The notes under the pieces: model-generated
The model's input: only the letters and a program-made list of their open reading frames with translations
Databases searched by the model: none
Told to the model about the DNA's origin: nothing
Shown here: positions 41,173-55,075 of the stretch, in pieces
Numbering within the stretch: the stretch's first letter is position 1
Layout of the letters: every line of letters begins with the position of its first letter
NCBI GenBank assembly: GCA_029783825.1
Contig: JAREIK010000740.1
Coordinates: 222,915 to 286,914 of the forward strand
DNA: 64,000 nt
Source of the DNA: Sapria himalayana
Lineage: Eukaryota > Streptophyta > Magnoliopsida > Malpighiales > Rafflesiaceae
Direction: 5' to 3'
Translations under genes and position numbers: made by a program

Positions 41173-41640
41173 TTTTATTTAAACGAATTATAGTATTGAA
41201 TGAAAATGTAACTCCATAATATGTAGTATTGAATGAATCTTATCATTGCAAGTAGTACTCTAATCAAATTTTGAGGCAAAGTATTATATATGGGAGATTA
41301 ATAGTATCTTGCAATAATGTCACTTTTTGCATCTATTCTAACAAATTTGTGAAACATGTTAATATTTATGTGCTCAAGTATTTTTCTTCTCAATATTAAT
41401 GTTGATATTTATATAGATATGCATTAATATATATGTGCATATACACTACCCTGCACACACACACATTTATACATCCATATACATTACTATACCTTATATA
41501 TATGCATACACACCCCTGTACTATTGTTTATATTCACACATGTATCTAAATTTTCAAAGTAGTGTGTATATACCTGTATGCATGCAATACTACTATACAT
41601 CCACACAAACACACACATATACCTATATACATGAAACTAT

Positions 41641-41679
<39 letters not shown>

Positions 41680-43160
41680 GCGTGCGTGTGTGTGTGCATG
41701 TGTGTGTGTGTGTGCGTGTGTATGTGTGTGTAAATGTATTTAAAATTTTTTGATTTTGAAAATTTTATTAAAATAAAATATTATATATTATACACAATTT
41801 ATAAAATATTGTAAATTCTTTATATTTAAAACAAATATATGTGTGTGTATGCAAGTGTGCGCGTGTGTGTGCGCGTGCATGCGTGTGTGTGTGTGTGTGT
41901 GAAACATATTAATGCGTAAAATGAAATTATGAATTAAATATATGAGCTTCTATTTTATTCAAATAGTTGTCTTTTTAATATTTATATTAAAATAACTACC
42001 TTTATAATCATATTAAAAATTGATGTTGACATATTTGTAAATTATTTTGTTTTTACAATTATATTAAAAATGAAAATATAGTTCATAAATAGATAATATT
42101 AAAAATGAAGTTGACATATTTGCTATATAATTTTTTTATTAAAATATTAATGTCTATGATAAATTTGTACACACTATTTATTGTTATTAATAAATTTTTA
42201 GAAACTTTAATATTCAAACAAATATAATATAGTGCATATAAATACATGCCTTTAATGTTTGTAAAAAATCAATTATTTTTTTAATTATGTTAAAATAAAA
42301 TAGATTACCATATAAATATATTAGTATTTATACCTTTAAAAAAATTATTTAAATTTTTTTTTAAAATTGAATACATGACATTGTTTTTTTTTGTAATTAA
42401 TAGATACATTTCAACTTTGATTATTTATAATAAATAAAACATATTGCATATTATGATGTGCAAATTTTATTTTGTAAATAAATTTTATTATTTATTTTGA
42501 AATTTACAACATGAATTTTAACAAATGAACATTTTATAAGAAATCAATTTTAGTTAAATGATATTAAGTGAAACAAAAATACAACTCTAAACATATTAAA
42601 TCATAATGAGTTATAAAAACATATAAAAATACAATAAAATACATTAAAGGTTGAAAAAATTAAATTTAAGTTCCAAAAATAAATGGAGAAATAATAAAGT
42701 TTTATACAATATTAAAAAAAAAATTTGTATGAATGAGAAGAATTATATGAATGGATATTATGTTTCTGAAACATGTAGTTATACATGTTATAGATGTAGT
42801 TATATATATTTTTTCATGTAATTATATATATTTAGATGTTTGGCTATGTGTAGGTATTGATGTAGATAAATACATATAATTATATATATATATATATATA
42901 TAGTAATATGTTGATATACATATTGTTAAATACATTTATATATAGTTATATATAAATGTATAAATCTTTATACATTTAAGTTCCTCAAATCAATAACTGT
43001 ATTTAAACATAACTATACATCAATATGCACGTGTGATATAATTCGAATTTCTTATATAAGTGTATTTTACTATATCTATCACTATAAAAGTAGTATACAT
43101 AAACATAACTATATATAAATATAACAACATATAATTAATACACGCACACACACACACACA

Positions 43161-43217
<57 letters not shown>

Positions 43218-43800
43218 CAGATGAGCTGGATATCTTATATATTTTAATCCAGTATGATTCATATTGATAGTCAAAGCTACGGTAATTTAATGGAGCCTAT
43301 GCGGCATTTAATTAAACATAGTAATTAAAGTATAGTCTATATATACCTGTATTTAAATGTCTTGTAAATTAGTAACAATATACATAATGCCTATTACATT
43401 TTTATTTGAACTAATTGAAAACTAGTCAATAAATGTTTACAAATATAATGTGACTATACTTTAAATTTATAGATATTAAATACACGCTTACATTTTTATA
43501 AGAGTGTGTGTTTTTGCCTATACATAAAGCCATGTATAAAATATAGTTTACAGATATTAATTTAATTATACTTATTGGGTAGGCACTGCATAATGGAATA
43601 ATAGATATTTTCATAGAGCAAATTTATTAAACGTGTTTTTCATAATGATGCCTTACAAATTTTAAATATACATTATTAAAAGCTTATCATAAAGTCAGAA
43701 TAACTTTATTTGTGTAAAATAAGTATATAATGTTATTTGTATAATACTAATTATATTTGAAATACACGACATGTATGTATCATATATTGAATTATGATAG

Positions 43801-43848
<48 letters not shown>

Positions 43849-43980
43849 ATTAAATATATGTTGTTATATTTATATTTAGTTATGTTTATGTATACTATTT
43901 TTATAGTTATAGTTATAGTAAAATACACTTATATAAAAAATTTGAATTATATCACACATGCATATTGATGTTTATGTATA
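41173..43980. other. AT-rich stretch with GT and AT microsatellites (copy 2)
   Basis: The counterpart of 17437-20380. (TG)n runs lie at 41647-41731 and 41840-41901, (CA)n/(AT)n at 43142-43194, GTAT runs at 43195-43216 and (AT)n/(GTAT)n at 43800-43850. No gene is recognised; open frames at 41435-41753 are repeat peptides. Confidence 0.7.
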
Positions 43981-43989
43981 CTATTTATA

Positions 43990-44345
43990 TATAGCTATGT
44001 ACATTGATGTAGATATCAAGTCGGCATACCCATTCTGCCCCATCAACAGCCACATAATGAGAATGAATTATATTACAAATGAATGAAGTATGTATACAAA
44101 TAATTTTATATAAGCAATCCAAGCATACCGTGGTGATTAAAGAAGAAGAATTTCAGGAAAAAAATAATAGAATCAAAATGCACACTCTTGCATTAAGATA
44201 ATAGATGAAGAATTAGGGTAGAAAATGTACCTCAAATCAATAATAAATTCTCGTTTACTCTCCGATTAGGGTTTGATGAAAATGTGTCGAGAGATAGAGG
44301 TGGATTGCATGGGACTTAGGTGATGTCTCTAGTGTCTCGACAACA
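43990..44345 (-). other. Possible captured host-gene 5' region (copy 2)
   Basis: The paralogue of 20381-20760. The minus strand keeps AAACCCTAA (reverse of 44266-44274) and the pyrimidine-rich UTR-like sequence, but the donor-like site is GTAAAC (44253-44258). Near 44030 the strand reads GGCTGTTGATGGGGCAGAAT. No protein family is identified. Confidence 0.3.
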
Positions 44346-44955
44346 AATGTTTAGCCAAAATAAAATTGCTAAAATTACCAAAATTATTAAAATTACCAAA
44401 ATTATTAAAATTAACAAAATGTTTTTCATTATAAAAACATTAAATAAACAATAAAAATATAAAATACAAAAAGACTCATTTTGTTTATTTATTATCAAAA
44501 TATTTCCAAGAAAATTCATGTGCGTGTAGCAGGTACACATGAAAAACAAACACCATACAATTTTTTATTATAAAATTATTTAAACACTAAATATATAAAT
44601 AATTTCAAAAAATAAATGTTTACCCTTAAAAAAAAATCAAATAGCTACAAAATTTACAAACTTCATATAATAAAATATACATGAAAAGATATTTTGTCAT
44701 ATAGTCACTCTCCTAAGAGTTATTAAATACTCTTTATTAAAAAATATATAAATATATATATTTTATGATTATAAATTTTTAAGAAATCATATTAATTTTT
44801 ATGAAGATAGTATAAAATAATTTTAAAGGTATAAAATTTCATATTATTTGATATCATTTTTATATTTTAAAATTCTAAAAATTACTTAAAGTTAGAAGAT
44901 AATTAAAAAAAGTTATATTTATTATTTTAATAAAAGCTAAATATTAAAAGCTAAT

Positions 44956-44963
44956 AGTAAAAT
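44956..44963. repeat. 8 bp target-site duplication, left of hAT MITE
   Basis: AGTAAAAT stands directly before the element and is repeated exactly after it (45397-45404). An 8 bp duplication is diagnostic of the hAT superfamily. Confidence 0.95.
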
Positions 44964-45396
44964 TAGAGGTGTCAAACGGGCCGGCCCAGCACGGCACGGC
45001 CCGTTTTTCACGTGCCCAGCCGTGCTACCGTGCCGTGCCCGGCACGGCACGGTTTTTTAAATTCGGGCACGGCAAGGCCGTGCCGTGCCGTGCCGGCCCG
45101 CTCGGGCACGGGCGCACGGCAAAGCAGGGCAGGCGGGGCGGGGCGGGTCGGTCGGGTCTGTTTGGACCCGACCCGCGGTCTTTTTACCGGGGGCGGGGCC
45201 CGGTTGGGTCACGACTCACGACGCAGGCACGCGGGCCGGCGTGCCGTGCCTGGCACGGCCCGGCACGTGGTTTATTCGCCCGGGCCCGGCACGGGCTCGG
45301 GCACGTTTTTTTATCGTGCCGGGCCGGCCCAGGCACGGCCGAACCGTGCCGTGCCTCGTGCCGGGCCGGGCCGGCCCGGACCGTTTGACACCTCTA
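44964..45396. mobile_element. GC-rich hAT-type MITE, 433 bp
   Basis: It starts TAGAGGTGTCAAACGG and ends CCGTTTGACACCTCTA, perfect 16 bp terminal inverted repeats with the TAGRGGTGTCAAA form known from plant hAT elements. Perfect 8 bp duplications (AGTAAAAT) flank it. Copy 1 has the empty site (GCTAATAGTAAAAATATTAC near 21341-21360), proving insertion after the block duplication. The interior is very GC-rich and made of GGCACGG, CCGTGCCG and GGGCCGG motifs in both orientations, so it can fold strongly. Open frames inside (44969-45388, 45012-45401, 45085-45438) are low-complexity Arg/Gly/Ala/Pro readings, not genes. It has no transposase, so movement would need an autonomous hAT partner elsewhere. 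Confidence 0.95.
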
Positions 45397-45404
45397 AGTA
45401 AAAT
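45397..45404. repeat. 8 bp target-site duplication, right of hAT MITE
   Basis: AGTAAAAT, identical to 44956-44963. Confidence 0.95.
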
Positions 45405-45950
45405 GATTACTCAATTGTTTAATTCATATAAATTTTAGTAGGGGTAAACATCTATGTATTTATTTTCTTTTAAATTTACTAAAAAAATTTAAATTTGTAT
45501 TATAATACAAGATTTTCAAATTTTGAAGTAATTGTTTTTTATAAAGTTTCCTATAATCATATAATTTTTTTATACTTATAATAATATTAATATTTACTAT
45601 TTTATTCATCAATTCAGATATTTTTGTAAATATTTTATATTTAATCATACGAAATATTATTTAACCTTTATATTAGTAGAAATTTTAATGTATATTCATT
45701 TATTTTTTAAAATATCTTAAAAAATTTTTATAATTATAAAATTAATTATTTAATCTTACTGTAATACAAATTTTAAGTTTCTTAATTAAAAATTTTTAAA
45801 AAAATTTTGCATACTTTTTAAAAAAATTAATACATCATAAAAATAGTTATTTTAGTCCATATTAATATAATTTTTTTTATTTTTAAAATTATTTATTTTA
45901 ATATCCTTTTTTTTATAATTTTATGGGGAATATGTTTCTTTCAAAGATCA

Positions 45951-46984
45951 CTCATCTATAGACCATTAACATATATTTGATAAACTAAATTAAATAAAAT
46001 ATAAAAACTAAAAATAAATTAAAAAAATTAAATAATTAAAGATTGGCTAGGGAAATGCCAAAGCTAAATCCATCGCTATGTTCGGAATTTAATTAGTGAG
46101 GAAAGTTCAGTCACTAAATCTATCGCTATATTTCAGATTTAATTAACTAGGAAAGTTTCGTCGCTTAATCTGTCGCTTAATCCATCGATATATTTTTGAT
46201 TTAATTTGCTAGAGAAATTTCATCACTAAAATCCATCGCTCTATTCTGGAAAGAATTGGCTAGGGAAGTTCTCTCGCTAAAATATGTAGCTATATTTAGT
46301 ATGTAATTAGCAAGTGAAATTCTGTCGCTAAAAGCACAACTATATTTTGGGATGTAATTAGCTAGGAAAATTATGTTGCTAAAATCCATCGCTATGATCT
46401 AGATGTAATTATCTAGGAAATTTCATGGCTAAAATCTTCGCTATGTTCTGTATGTAATTATCTAGGGAAATTTAGTCGCTAAATTCATCACTAAATTCTA
46501 GATTTTATTAACTAGAGGAAATTTCGTCGCTAAAGATGTCGCTATATTCCACATTTTATTAGCTAGGAAAATTCCATTGCTAATCCATTGCTAAATTCCA
46601 TCGCTTTCTTTGAGCAGAATTTATGAAAATATTTTGTCGCTAATCCGTTGCTAAATTCCCTGCTTTTCTCAAGCGGAATTTATGAAAATATTTTGTCGCT
46701 AATTCATCGCTAATCCGTTGCTAAATTCCTTCACTTTTTTTGAGCTGAGTTTACGAAAATATTCTGTCGCTAATTTGTCGCTAATTCGTTGCTAAATTTC
46801 CCTACTTTTCATGAGAAGAATTTATGAAAATATACAATCGCTAATCCATCGCTAATCCGTTGCAGATTTTTATATCGGTGAAAAAACATAAATCCCTTGC
46901 TATTCCCTAGCTAATCTCTCACAATTTAGCTAGTGATTGATCCCTAGCAAAATTTCCTAGCTTAATGCATATTTTCATGTAGTG
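45951..46984. mobile_element. CACTA-type transposon right terminus with subterminal repeats
   Basis: The segment ends at 46984 with ATTTTCATGTAGTG, the inverted form of CACTACATGAAAAT, matching the left end at 4315 in 13 of 14 positions. From 46040 to 46600 about nine degenerate units of 55-60 bp repeat the pattern GCTAGGAAATTTCGTCGCTAA...CCATCGCTATATTC..GATTTAATT. From 46600 to 46840 three longer units repeat GAGC.GAATTTATGAAAATATTTTGTCGCTAATCCGTTGCTAAATTCC. Dense subterminal repeats of this TCGCTAA type are characteristic of CACTA elements. No transposase is visible beside it. Confidence 0.85.
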
Positions 46985-47879
46985 CTATATTTCAATCATT
47001 CTATCTAACTAACTATATATCTATCATTGTTTCTATTTATCTTCCTATCCATCTATCTCCGTATCTATATTTCTATCTATCTAACTATCTATATATCTAT
47101 TTGTCTATATATCTACCTATCTATCTATCTATTTATTTTCAATTTGTCTATCATTCTATCTTTCTATCAGTCAATCTATCAACTAACTATCTATCAATCA
47201 ATAAATCTATCTATCTATATGTATACCTATCTATCTTTATTTATATCTATATGAATATCTTTCTATCTATTTATATGTCTATTTGACTATCTATCTATAT
47301 GTCTATCTATCTATCTCTCTCTCTATCTGTCAATGTGTCTATTTTTCTATATGTCTATTTGTCTCTCTCTATATATCTATTTGTCTATATGTCTATATAT
47401 ATGTCAATCTATCTAATTTTCTATATGTCTATATGTCTATCTATATATTTGTCTTATATATATATATATATATATCTATTTGTCTTTCTTACTTTCTATC
47501 TAACTAACTATCTATCTTTCTATCTATCTTTCTATTTTTCTATCTATCTATCTATCTATCGATTTACTATCTATCTGACTATTTGTCTATCTATCTATAT
47601 ATTAATTTATTTGTCTATCTATCTATCTATCTATGTTATATCTAATTTTCTAACTATATATATATATATGTAGCTGTCTGTCTAAATATCTATCTCACTT
47701 TTTATCTATCTATTTATCTAAATATATATCTATAATTTTGGCTATCTATTTCTCTATATATAAATCTATCTATCTATCTATTGGTCTATCTTTGTGCAAG
47801 TCTATTTGTCTATTTATCTATCAATCTTATGTTCGATCTATTTGTCCATCAATTTATTTATCTATATGTATATTTATTT

Positions 47880-48050
47880 GTCTATCTATCGGCCTACCTG
47901 ATTATCTGTCTCCCTAAATGACCGACTAACTAACTATCTATTTGATTATATTGTGTCTATTTGTCTATATATCTATTTATCTATCTATATGTCTATCTAT
48001 TTAACTATCTATCTTTCTATTTATCTATTTATCTTTTTACAATCTATATG
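47880..48050 (+). repeat. Array 3 higher-order duplication, unit A
   Basis: CCTACCTGATTATCTGTCTCCCTAAATGACCGACTAAC and what follows recur in diverged form at 54910-55075, about 7.0 kb away, as CCTACCTAATTGTCTATCTTCCTGAATGACTGACTAGC. The shared non-repeat words (AAATGACCGACTAAC against GAATGACTGACTAGC) show a segmental duplication within the array and not chance similarity. Confidence 0.75.
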
Positions 48051-51000
48051 TCTATCTATTTATTTATAAATCTCTCTATCTATTTATCAGTCAATCTCTC
48101 TTTATATCTACATATCTATCTATCTATTTGTCTGTTTATAAATCTATCTAACTATATGTTTGTGTATCTATCTGTCTATGAATCTATCTATCAATCTTTC
48201 TATAAATGAATATCAAATTATCTATTAGTATATCTATCTATCTATCATTTGTTTATTTATATGTATATCATTCTACTAATGATATGTCTATATATCTGAC
48301 TATCTATAAGTCTATCTATCTATGTTTTTGCCTAATATTTGTTTATCTATCTATCTATCTATATGTCTATATATTTTTCTATCTATATGTATATCAATCT
48401 ATCTATCTATATGTCATTTTATTTCATTATCTATATATCAATATGTCTATATATCTATTTATCTGTCTATCTATTTCTCTATATACCTAACTATCTATCT
48501 CTCTTTCTATCTATCTTTCTAACTATCTAAATATCGATCTATCTATTTATCTTTCAATATATATGTCAATCTATCTATTATTCTATTTGTCTATTTATAT
48601 GTTTATCTATAAAACTTTCTATCTATCTGTCTATCTATATGTCAAGCTATCTATTAGTCTATCTGTCTATCTATCTATTTATCTATCTATTGATCTTTCT
48701 ATATATTTCTTTATCGATTTATGTATCTATTGAACTTTCTATAAATTTATCTATCTATATATCTGTCTACCTATCTTTCTATCTATTTGTCTCTCTATTT
48801 ATCTATCTATCTATCTATTTATATACTATTTGTCTATCTAAATGTCTATCTATCTGTCTATCTATCTATCTACATGTCTCATTATCTATCTATCGATATA
48901 TCTATCTGTCTGTCTAACTATCTATCTATTTGTCCATCTATCTGTCTTTCTACCTATCTATTTAGTTATCTATATATCTATCTATCTATAATTTCTATCT
49001 ATTTGTCTATCTATCTATTAATATATCTATCTAATTTTCTATCTATCTATCTATCTATCGATATGTCAATCAATCAATCAATCAATCATCTATCATTCTC
49101 TCTATCAATCTAAATTTAAATTTTATTCTCAATATGTGTATCAATCTATATCAATCTATCTATCAATAAAATTATCAATGTCTATCAATCTGTCTATCAA
49201 TCTTACTATATGTCGATCTATCTATCTATATCTCCAACTATCAGTCTATCTATCAATTTCTATCCATCTATTTATCTATCTATCTATCTATCTATCCACC
49301 TTTTTATCCTTTTATTTATCTCTCAATAACTCAATCTATCTATATATTTATCAATCTATTTATATATGCATCTATCTATATGTGTAACTATCATCTATCT
49401 ATCAATCTATTTAAATATCTATGAATCTATATCTATCTTTCTAACTATTTGTCTATCTATTTGTTAATCAATCTATCTATTTGTTTATCAATCAATCTAT
49501 TAATATTTTTTTTAATCAATCTACCAATATGTCTATCAATCTTTCTAGCTATTTGTTAATCTTTGTGATTATCTATCCGTCTATGTATCTATTTATCTAT
49601 ATGCATATTAATATGTCTATATATCTATCAATCTTTCAATCAATCTTTCTATCAATTTATCTATTTTCTATTTATCAATTTAACTATCAATTTATATATC
49701 AATCTATCTATCAATTTGTCAAACAATCTATCTATCTATCTATATGTAAATTTATTTATCTTTTATCTTTATATTTGTCTATCTATCTATGTGTCTATCT
49801 ATCTGTGTATCTATTTATCTATTGGTTTTTTGATTAATCTATCTATATGTCTATCTATCTATCTATCTGACAGTCTATTTATCTCTTTATCTATTTATAT
49901 GTATGTCTATCTATCTATATATATATATGTTTATATGTTTGTCTATCTATTTATTTATTTGTATGTCTCTCTATCTTTGTTTGTCTATCTATTTGTGTCT
50001 TTATCTATTTGTCTATATGTCTGTCTGTCTGTCTATATGTATATCTATCAATCAATCTATTTTTCAATCATCAATCAATCTATCTATATAAGTATCTATA
50101 TTTCTTTCTTTCTTTCTTTCTTTCAATTTGTTTATCTATTTGTCTATCTATCGATATCTCTATATGTCTGTGTATCTATTTGTCTATCTATCAGTCTTTC
50201 TATTAGTTTATCTATCTATCTATCAATCTATCTATTTGTCTATCTATATGTCAATTTGTCTCACTATCTATCTATATATTTATCTATCTATCTATCTATC
50301 TATTTGTTATATATTTATCTATATGTCTATCTGTCTATATATATATATATATATATATATCTATCTATCTTTCTATATATTTGTTTATCTATTTGTCTAT
50401 CAATCTGTCTATCTATCTTATATCTATGAATCAAATTATCTATCTATCGATCTAGTTATCTATAGATTTATCTATGTATCTATTTATTTCTCATTTTATA
50501 TATATATATATATATATATGTCTGTCTGTCTATTTATCTATCCATCTACATATTTGTCTGACTTCTTATCTATTTATCTATATGTCTAGCTATCAACCAG
50601 TCTATCTATTTGTCTATTTATATGCTAATTTATTTATCTATATTACTATCTATCTATTTGTCTATCTTTCTCTCTCTCTCTTTATGTCAGGTTATCTATT
50701 AGTCTATCTGTCTATCTATCTATCTATAAGACTATATATCTATCTATTTGTATGTCTATATATCTATCTAGCTATATGACTATCTATCAATCTATATTTC
50801 TTTCTATATGTATATCTATCCATCTATCTATCTATTAATCTATCTTTCAAATAATCTATCTATCTATTTATATATCTATATATCATTTCTACATCTTTAT
50901 TTATCTATCTATCTATCTATTTATCTACCTATCTTTCTAACAAACTATATATCTATCTTTTTAACTATATATATATATATGTCTATCAATTTGTCTATTG

Positions 51001-54000
51001 ATCTGTCTTTATATATTTGTATCTATCAAATTATATTTGTATCTATCGATATATCAATTTGTCTAAAATTTGTCTATATATTTGGCTATCTATCTGTCAA
51101 ACTATTTGTCTATCTATCTATATATCTAAAAAACTATCTATCTATATATCTATCAATTAGGATATCTATTGTTTATCTATCCATCTATCTATTTGTCTAT
51201 ATATCTATATATCTAAAAATCAATCTGTCTATTTGTCTGTCTCTCTATCTTTCAATCAATCTATCTATATTTCTATCTGTCTATCTATATTCCAATCTCT
51301 CTATCTATTTGACTATCTCTCTATCTATCTATCTATCCATCTATTTATCTATCTATCTTCCTTTGCTTCTTTCTATTTGTCCATCTTTTTATCTATCTAT
51401 CTGTCTAGCTCTCTATTTTACTATCTAGATGCCAATCTATCTATCACATTATCTATCTTTCCATCTATCCATCTACTTATTTATTTATCTGTTTGTCTAT
51501 CTATTTGTCTATCAATCTATCTATCTATTTATCTATCTAATGATGTATTAATATGTGTATCAGTCTCTATATCAATCTATCTATAATTTGTTTATCAATA
51601 TGTCTATAAATCATTCTATAAATTTGTCCATCAAACATTATTCTAACTACTAATATTTATATATCTTTGTATTAGTCTAACAATCTATCTATTTATCTGT
51701 TTATCCATTTTTTTATATATCTATATATCTTTATTAATATCTATCTTTATATCTATTTGTCTATCTATCTATTTTTATAACTATCTCTCTATCGATTTGT
51801 TTATCATTATATCTATCTATCTATCTACCTATCTAACTATCTCTCTATCTATTTATCTATCTATTTGTCTATCTTTCGGTATATCTATCTATCTATGTAT
51901 AAATCTATCTATATATTTAACTATATATTTTTTTAACATGCTATCTATCTATCTAACTATCAAATATGGCTATCATTCTTGCTGACTATATATCTATAAA
52001 TATATCTCATTATCTATTTGTATATCTATTTGTCTATCTATTACTCTATCAATCTTTCTACCTATTTGTCTATCTTTCTATCTATATCTATTTATCAATA
52101 TACCAATTTATCTATCTATTTGTCTATCTATCTATCTATTTATCTAATTGTCTATGTGTCTATCTATGTATTTATCGATCTATTTTTCTATCTATCTATC
52201 TATCAATTTTGTATCTTTATATCTATCTATCAATCTATCTAACTATATGTCTATCAATTTGTGTATCTTTCTATCCATTTATATACCAATCAATTCATTT
52301 AACAATCTATATGTCTAACTATCTGTCTATATATTTATCTATATGTCTGTCTATCCTGTTTATCTGTGCATTAATCTATTAGTCATACTATTTGTCTTTC
52401 AATTTATTTATTTATATGACTATAAATCTTTTTATGTGTCTGTCTATCCACTTGTCTATATGTATGTATATCTGTCTATCTATCTATCTATAGATCTATC
52501 AATTTACATATATATCTATCTATCTATCTAACTATCTTTGTATCTATCGCTCTATATATCTATCAATCTATCTGTATGTCTATCTATCTATTTATATATC
52601 TATCTATTTTCTATTTATCTATCTATTTATTTGTCGATCTATCTATCTATTTGTCTATCTATCTATCTATTGATCTGTATATCTATCTATGTATTTTTCT
52701 ATCTATGTATCTATCTAATAATTTGTCTATATATATTTCTATATTTCTAAAAATCTATCTTTCTTTCTATCTATCTAACAATTTATATATATCTCCATCT
52801 ATCAATCTATTTATTTTTTTATCTATTTGTTTATCTATCGATCTTTCTTTCTTTTTCTCTTTATCTGTATATTTATGTATCTATCTATTATCTTTCTTTC
52901 TATCTATATGTTTATCTATTTGTCTATCTATCTATCTATCTTTCTATCTGTATGTTTGTCTATATATTTATCTATCAATGTGTTTATTTATTTTTCTAAC
53001 AATCTATATATCTATCTGTGTATCTATATGTCTATCTCTCTATATATCTATATGTCAATATATCCATCTATCTATTTTACTATCTATCTATCTATCTATT
53101 TGTTTATCTATTTGTCTATGTATCTAAAAATATTTTGTCAATCTATCTGTATATCTATTTGTCTATCACTTTTACTATCTATCTCTCAATCAATTAATCA
53201 ATCTGTTTGATTATATATCTGTATATATCTGTCTATCAATTTGTCTATTTATCTATCTATCTATTTAACTATCTATTTATTTGTATATATATCTATCTAT
53301 CTATATAATTGTCTATATCTATTTCTATCATTCTGTCTAATGATTTATCTTTCTATAAATCTAATTATCTATCAGTCTATTTATTTTTTAATCAATCTGT
53401 CGATATATCTTTCTATCTATCTTTCTATATGCGTGTCTTTGTATATGACTATCTATTTGTAAATATATTATTAAATCTATTTATCTATATAATTGTCTAT
53501 TAACCTATCCATCTATTTGTCTAACTATCTATCTATCTATAAATCTATCTATCTATATGTCTGTCTATCAATATACCAATTTATCTAGCTATCTGTCCGT
53601 CTATCTAGGTATATATTTATTTATGTATCTATGTGTCTATCCATGTACCAGTCTATCTATTTTTCTATATGTCTATCGATCACTATATCTATCGTCTATC
53701 TATCTTTATATCTATATATCAATCTGTCTATCTATATGTTTAACTAATTGTCTTATATATATCTATTTATCTATCAAATTATTTATCTATCTATCTATAT
53801 ATCTATCTATCTATTCGTATATCTTTCTATCTATTTGTATATGTATAGTGTTTTAATCTATTTGTCATTCTTTTTGTCATTCTATTTGTCTTATAATTTT
53901 TTTATATATCTTATTATCTGTCTTTCTATGTGTCTGTCTAACTATTTGTTTATCTATCTATCTGTTTATCTATCTATATATCTATCAATTATATATCTGC

Positions 54001-54804
54001 TCTCTATATGTCAATCTATCTATCATCTAAATTTCTATGTATCTATTTATCTATCAATCTCTTTATCTATCAATATATCTATTTAACTTTCTATATATCA
54101 ATCTGTCTATCTATTTGTCGATCTACTTGTCTATTTGATGATCCATCTGTCTATTTATATGTCTATGTATCTATCTATTTATCTATCTATGTATCAATCT
54201 AATAATCTATCTTTTTGTCTATCTTTCTGTCTATCTATCTATCTAATTATCTATCTATCTTTTTTCTATCAATCTATTTATCTATCTTTCTAAGTGTTTA
54301 TATATTTATATGTCAGTCCATCTGTCTATCTATCTTTCTATCTATTTATATATCAATTTGTCTATATATATGTATACCTATTTGACTATCCATATTTCTC
54401 ACTATCCATCTTTATCTATATATAACTTTCAAAGTGTATCTATTTTTCTAGTTATCTATCTATCTATTTGTCTATCTTTTCATCTATGTATATGTCTATA
54501 TATACATCAATCTATTTTACTATTTATCTACCTATCGATAAATCTTTCTATGTATATTTCTATCTATCTATCTATTTATCTATCTATATATCTATTTGTA
54601 TATCTATCTATATAACTATTTATTTGTCTATCTATCTATGTTATTTATAGACAAATATATATATTTCTATCTATCTATATATCGATCTATCAATCTGTCT
54701 GTCTGTCTAAATATCTATTTCTCTTTCTGTCTATCCATCTACTAAATATATATCTATCATTTTATCTATCTAAATATCTATCTTTAAATCAATCTATCTT
54801 TTTG

Positions 54805-54835
<31 letters not shown>

Positions 54836-54909
54836 ATCTTTTTATTTGTCTATCTTTCTTTCGACCTATCTATCTATCAATTGGTTTATCTATATGTATA
54901 TCTATTTAT

Positions 54910-55075
54910 CTATCTATCTGCCTACCTAATTGTCTATCTTCCTGAATGACTGACTAGCTAACATTATATTTGTCTATATGTGTGTTTATTTGTCTATATA
55001 CCTAGTTGTCTATCTATCTGAAAATCTATTTGATTATCTATCTTTCTATCTATCTGTCTATCTATTTTACTATCT
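54910..55075 (+). repeat. Array 3 higher-order duplication, unit B
   Basis: The diverged partner of 47880-48050, in the same orientation; see that unit for the shared words. After the common core both continue with TTTGTCTATAT and a run of TCTATCTTTCTATC. Confidence 0.75.

Larger units (their letters stand above)
28040..45950. repeat. Duplicated ~15 kb block, copy 2
   Basis: Colinear with 6644-21930. After removing 28125-29433, the ~1.1 kb next to the ARF copy and the hAT MITE, its length is close to that of copy 1 (about 15 kb). It keeps the ARF retrocopy complete. It ends near GATCACTCATCTATAG, where the CACTA-type right end begins. Confidence 0.9.

Noticed and set aside
44969..45438. Three overlapping + strand frames of 117-139 codons in the GC-rich segment
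   Set aside because: They lie within, or run just past, a 433 bp hAT MITE with defined ends and are Arg/Gly/Ala/Pro low-complexity readings; several frames are open at once only because the DNA is GC-rich.
54625..54657. Short GATA-strand fragment (ATAGACAAAT) inside array 3 forming a 10 bp inverted repeat
   Set aside because: Too short to be distinguished from chance in such low-complexity DNA.
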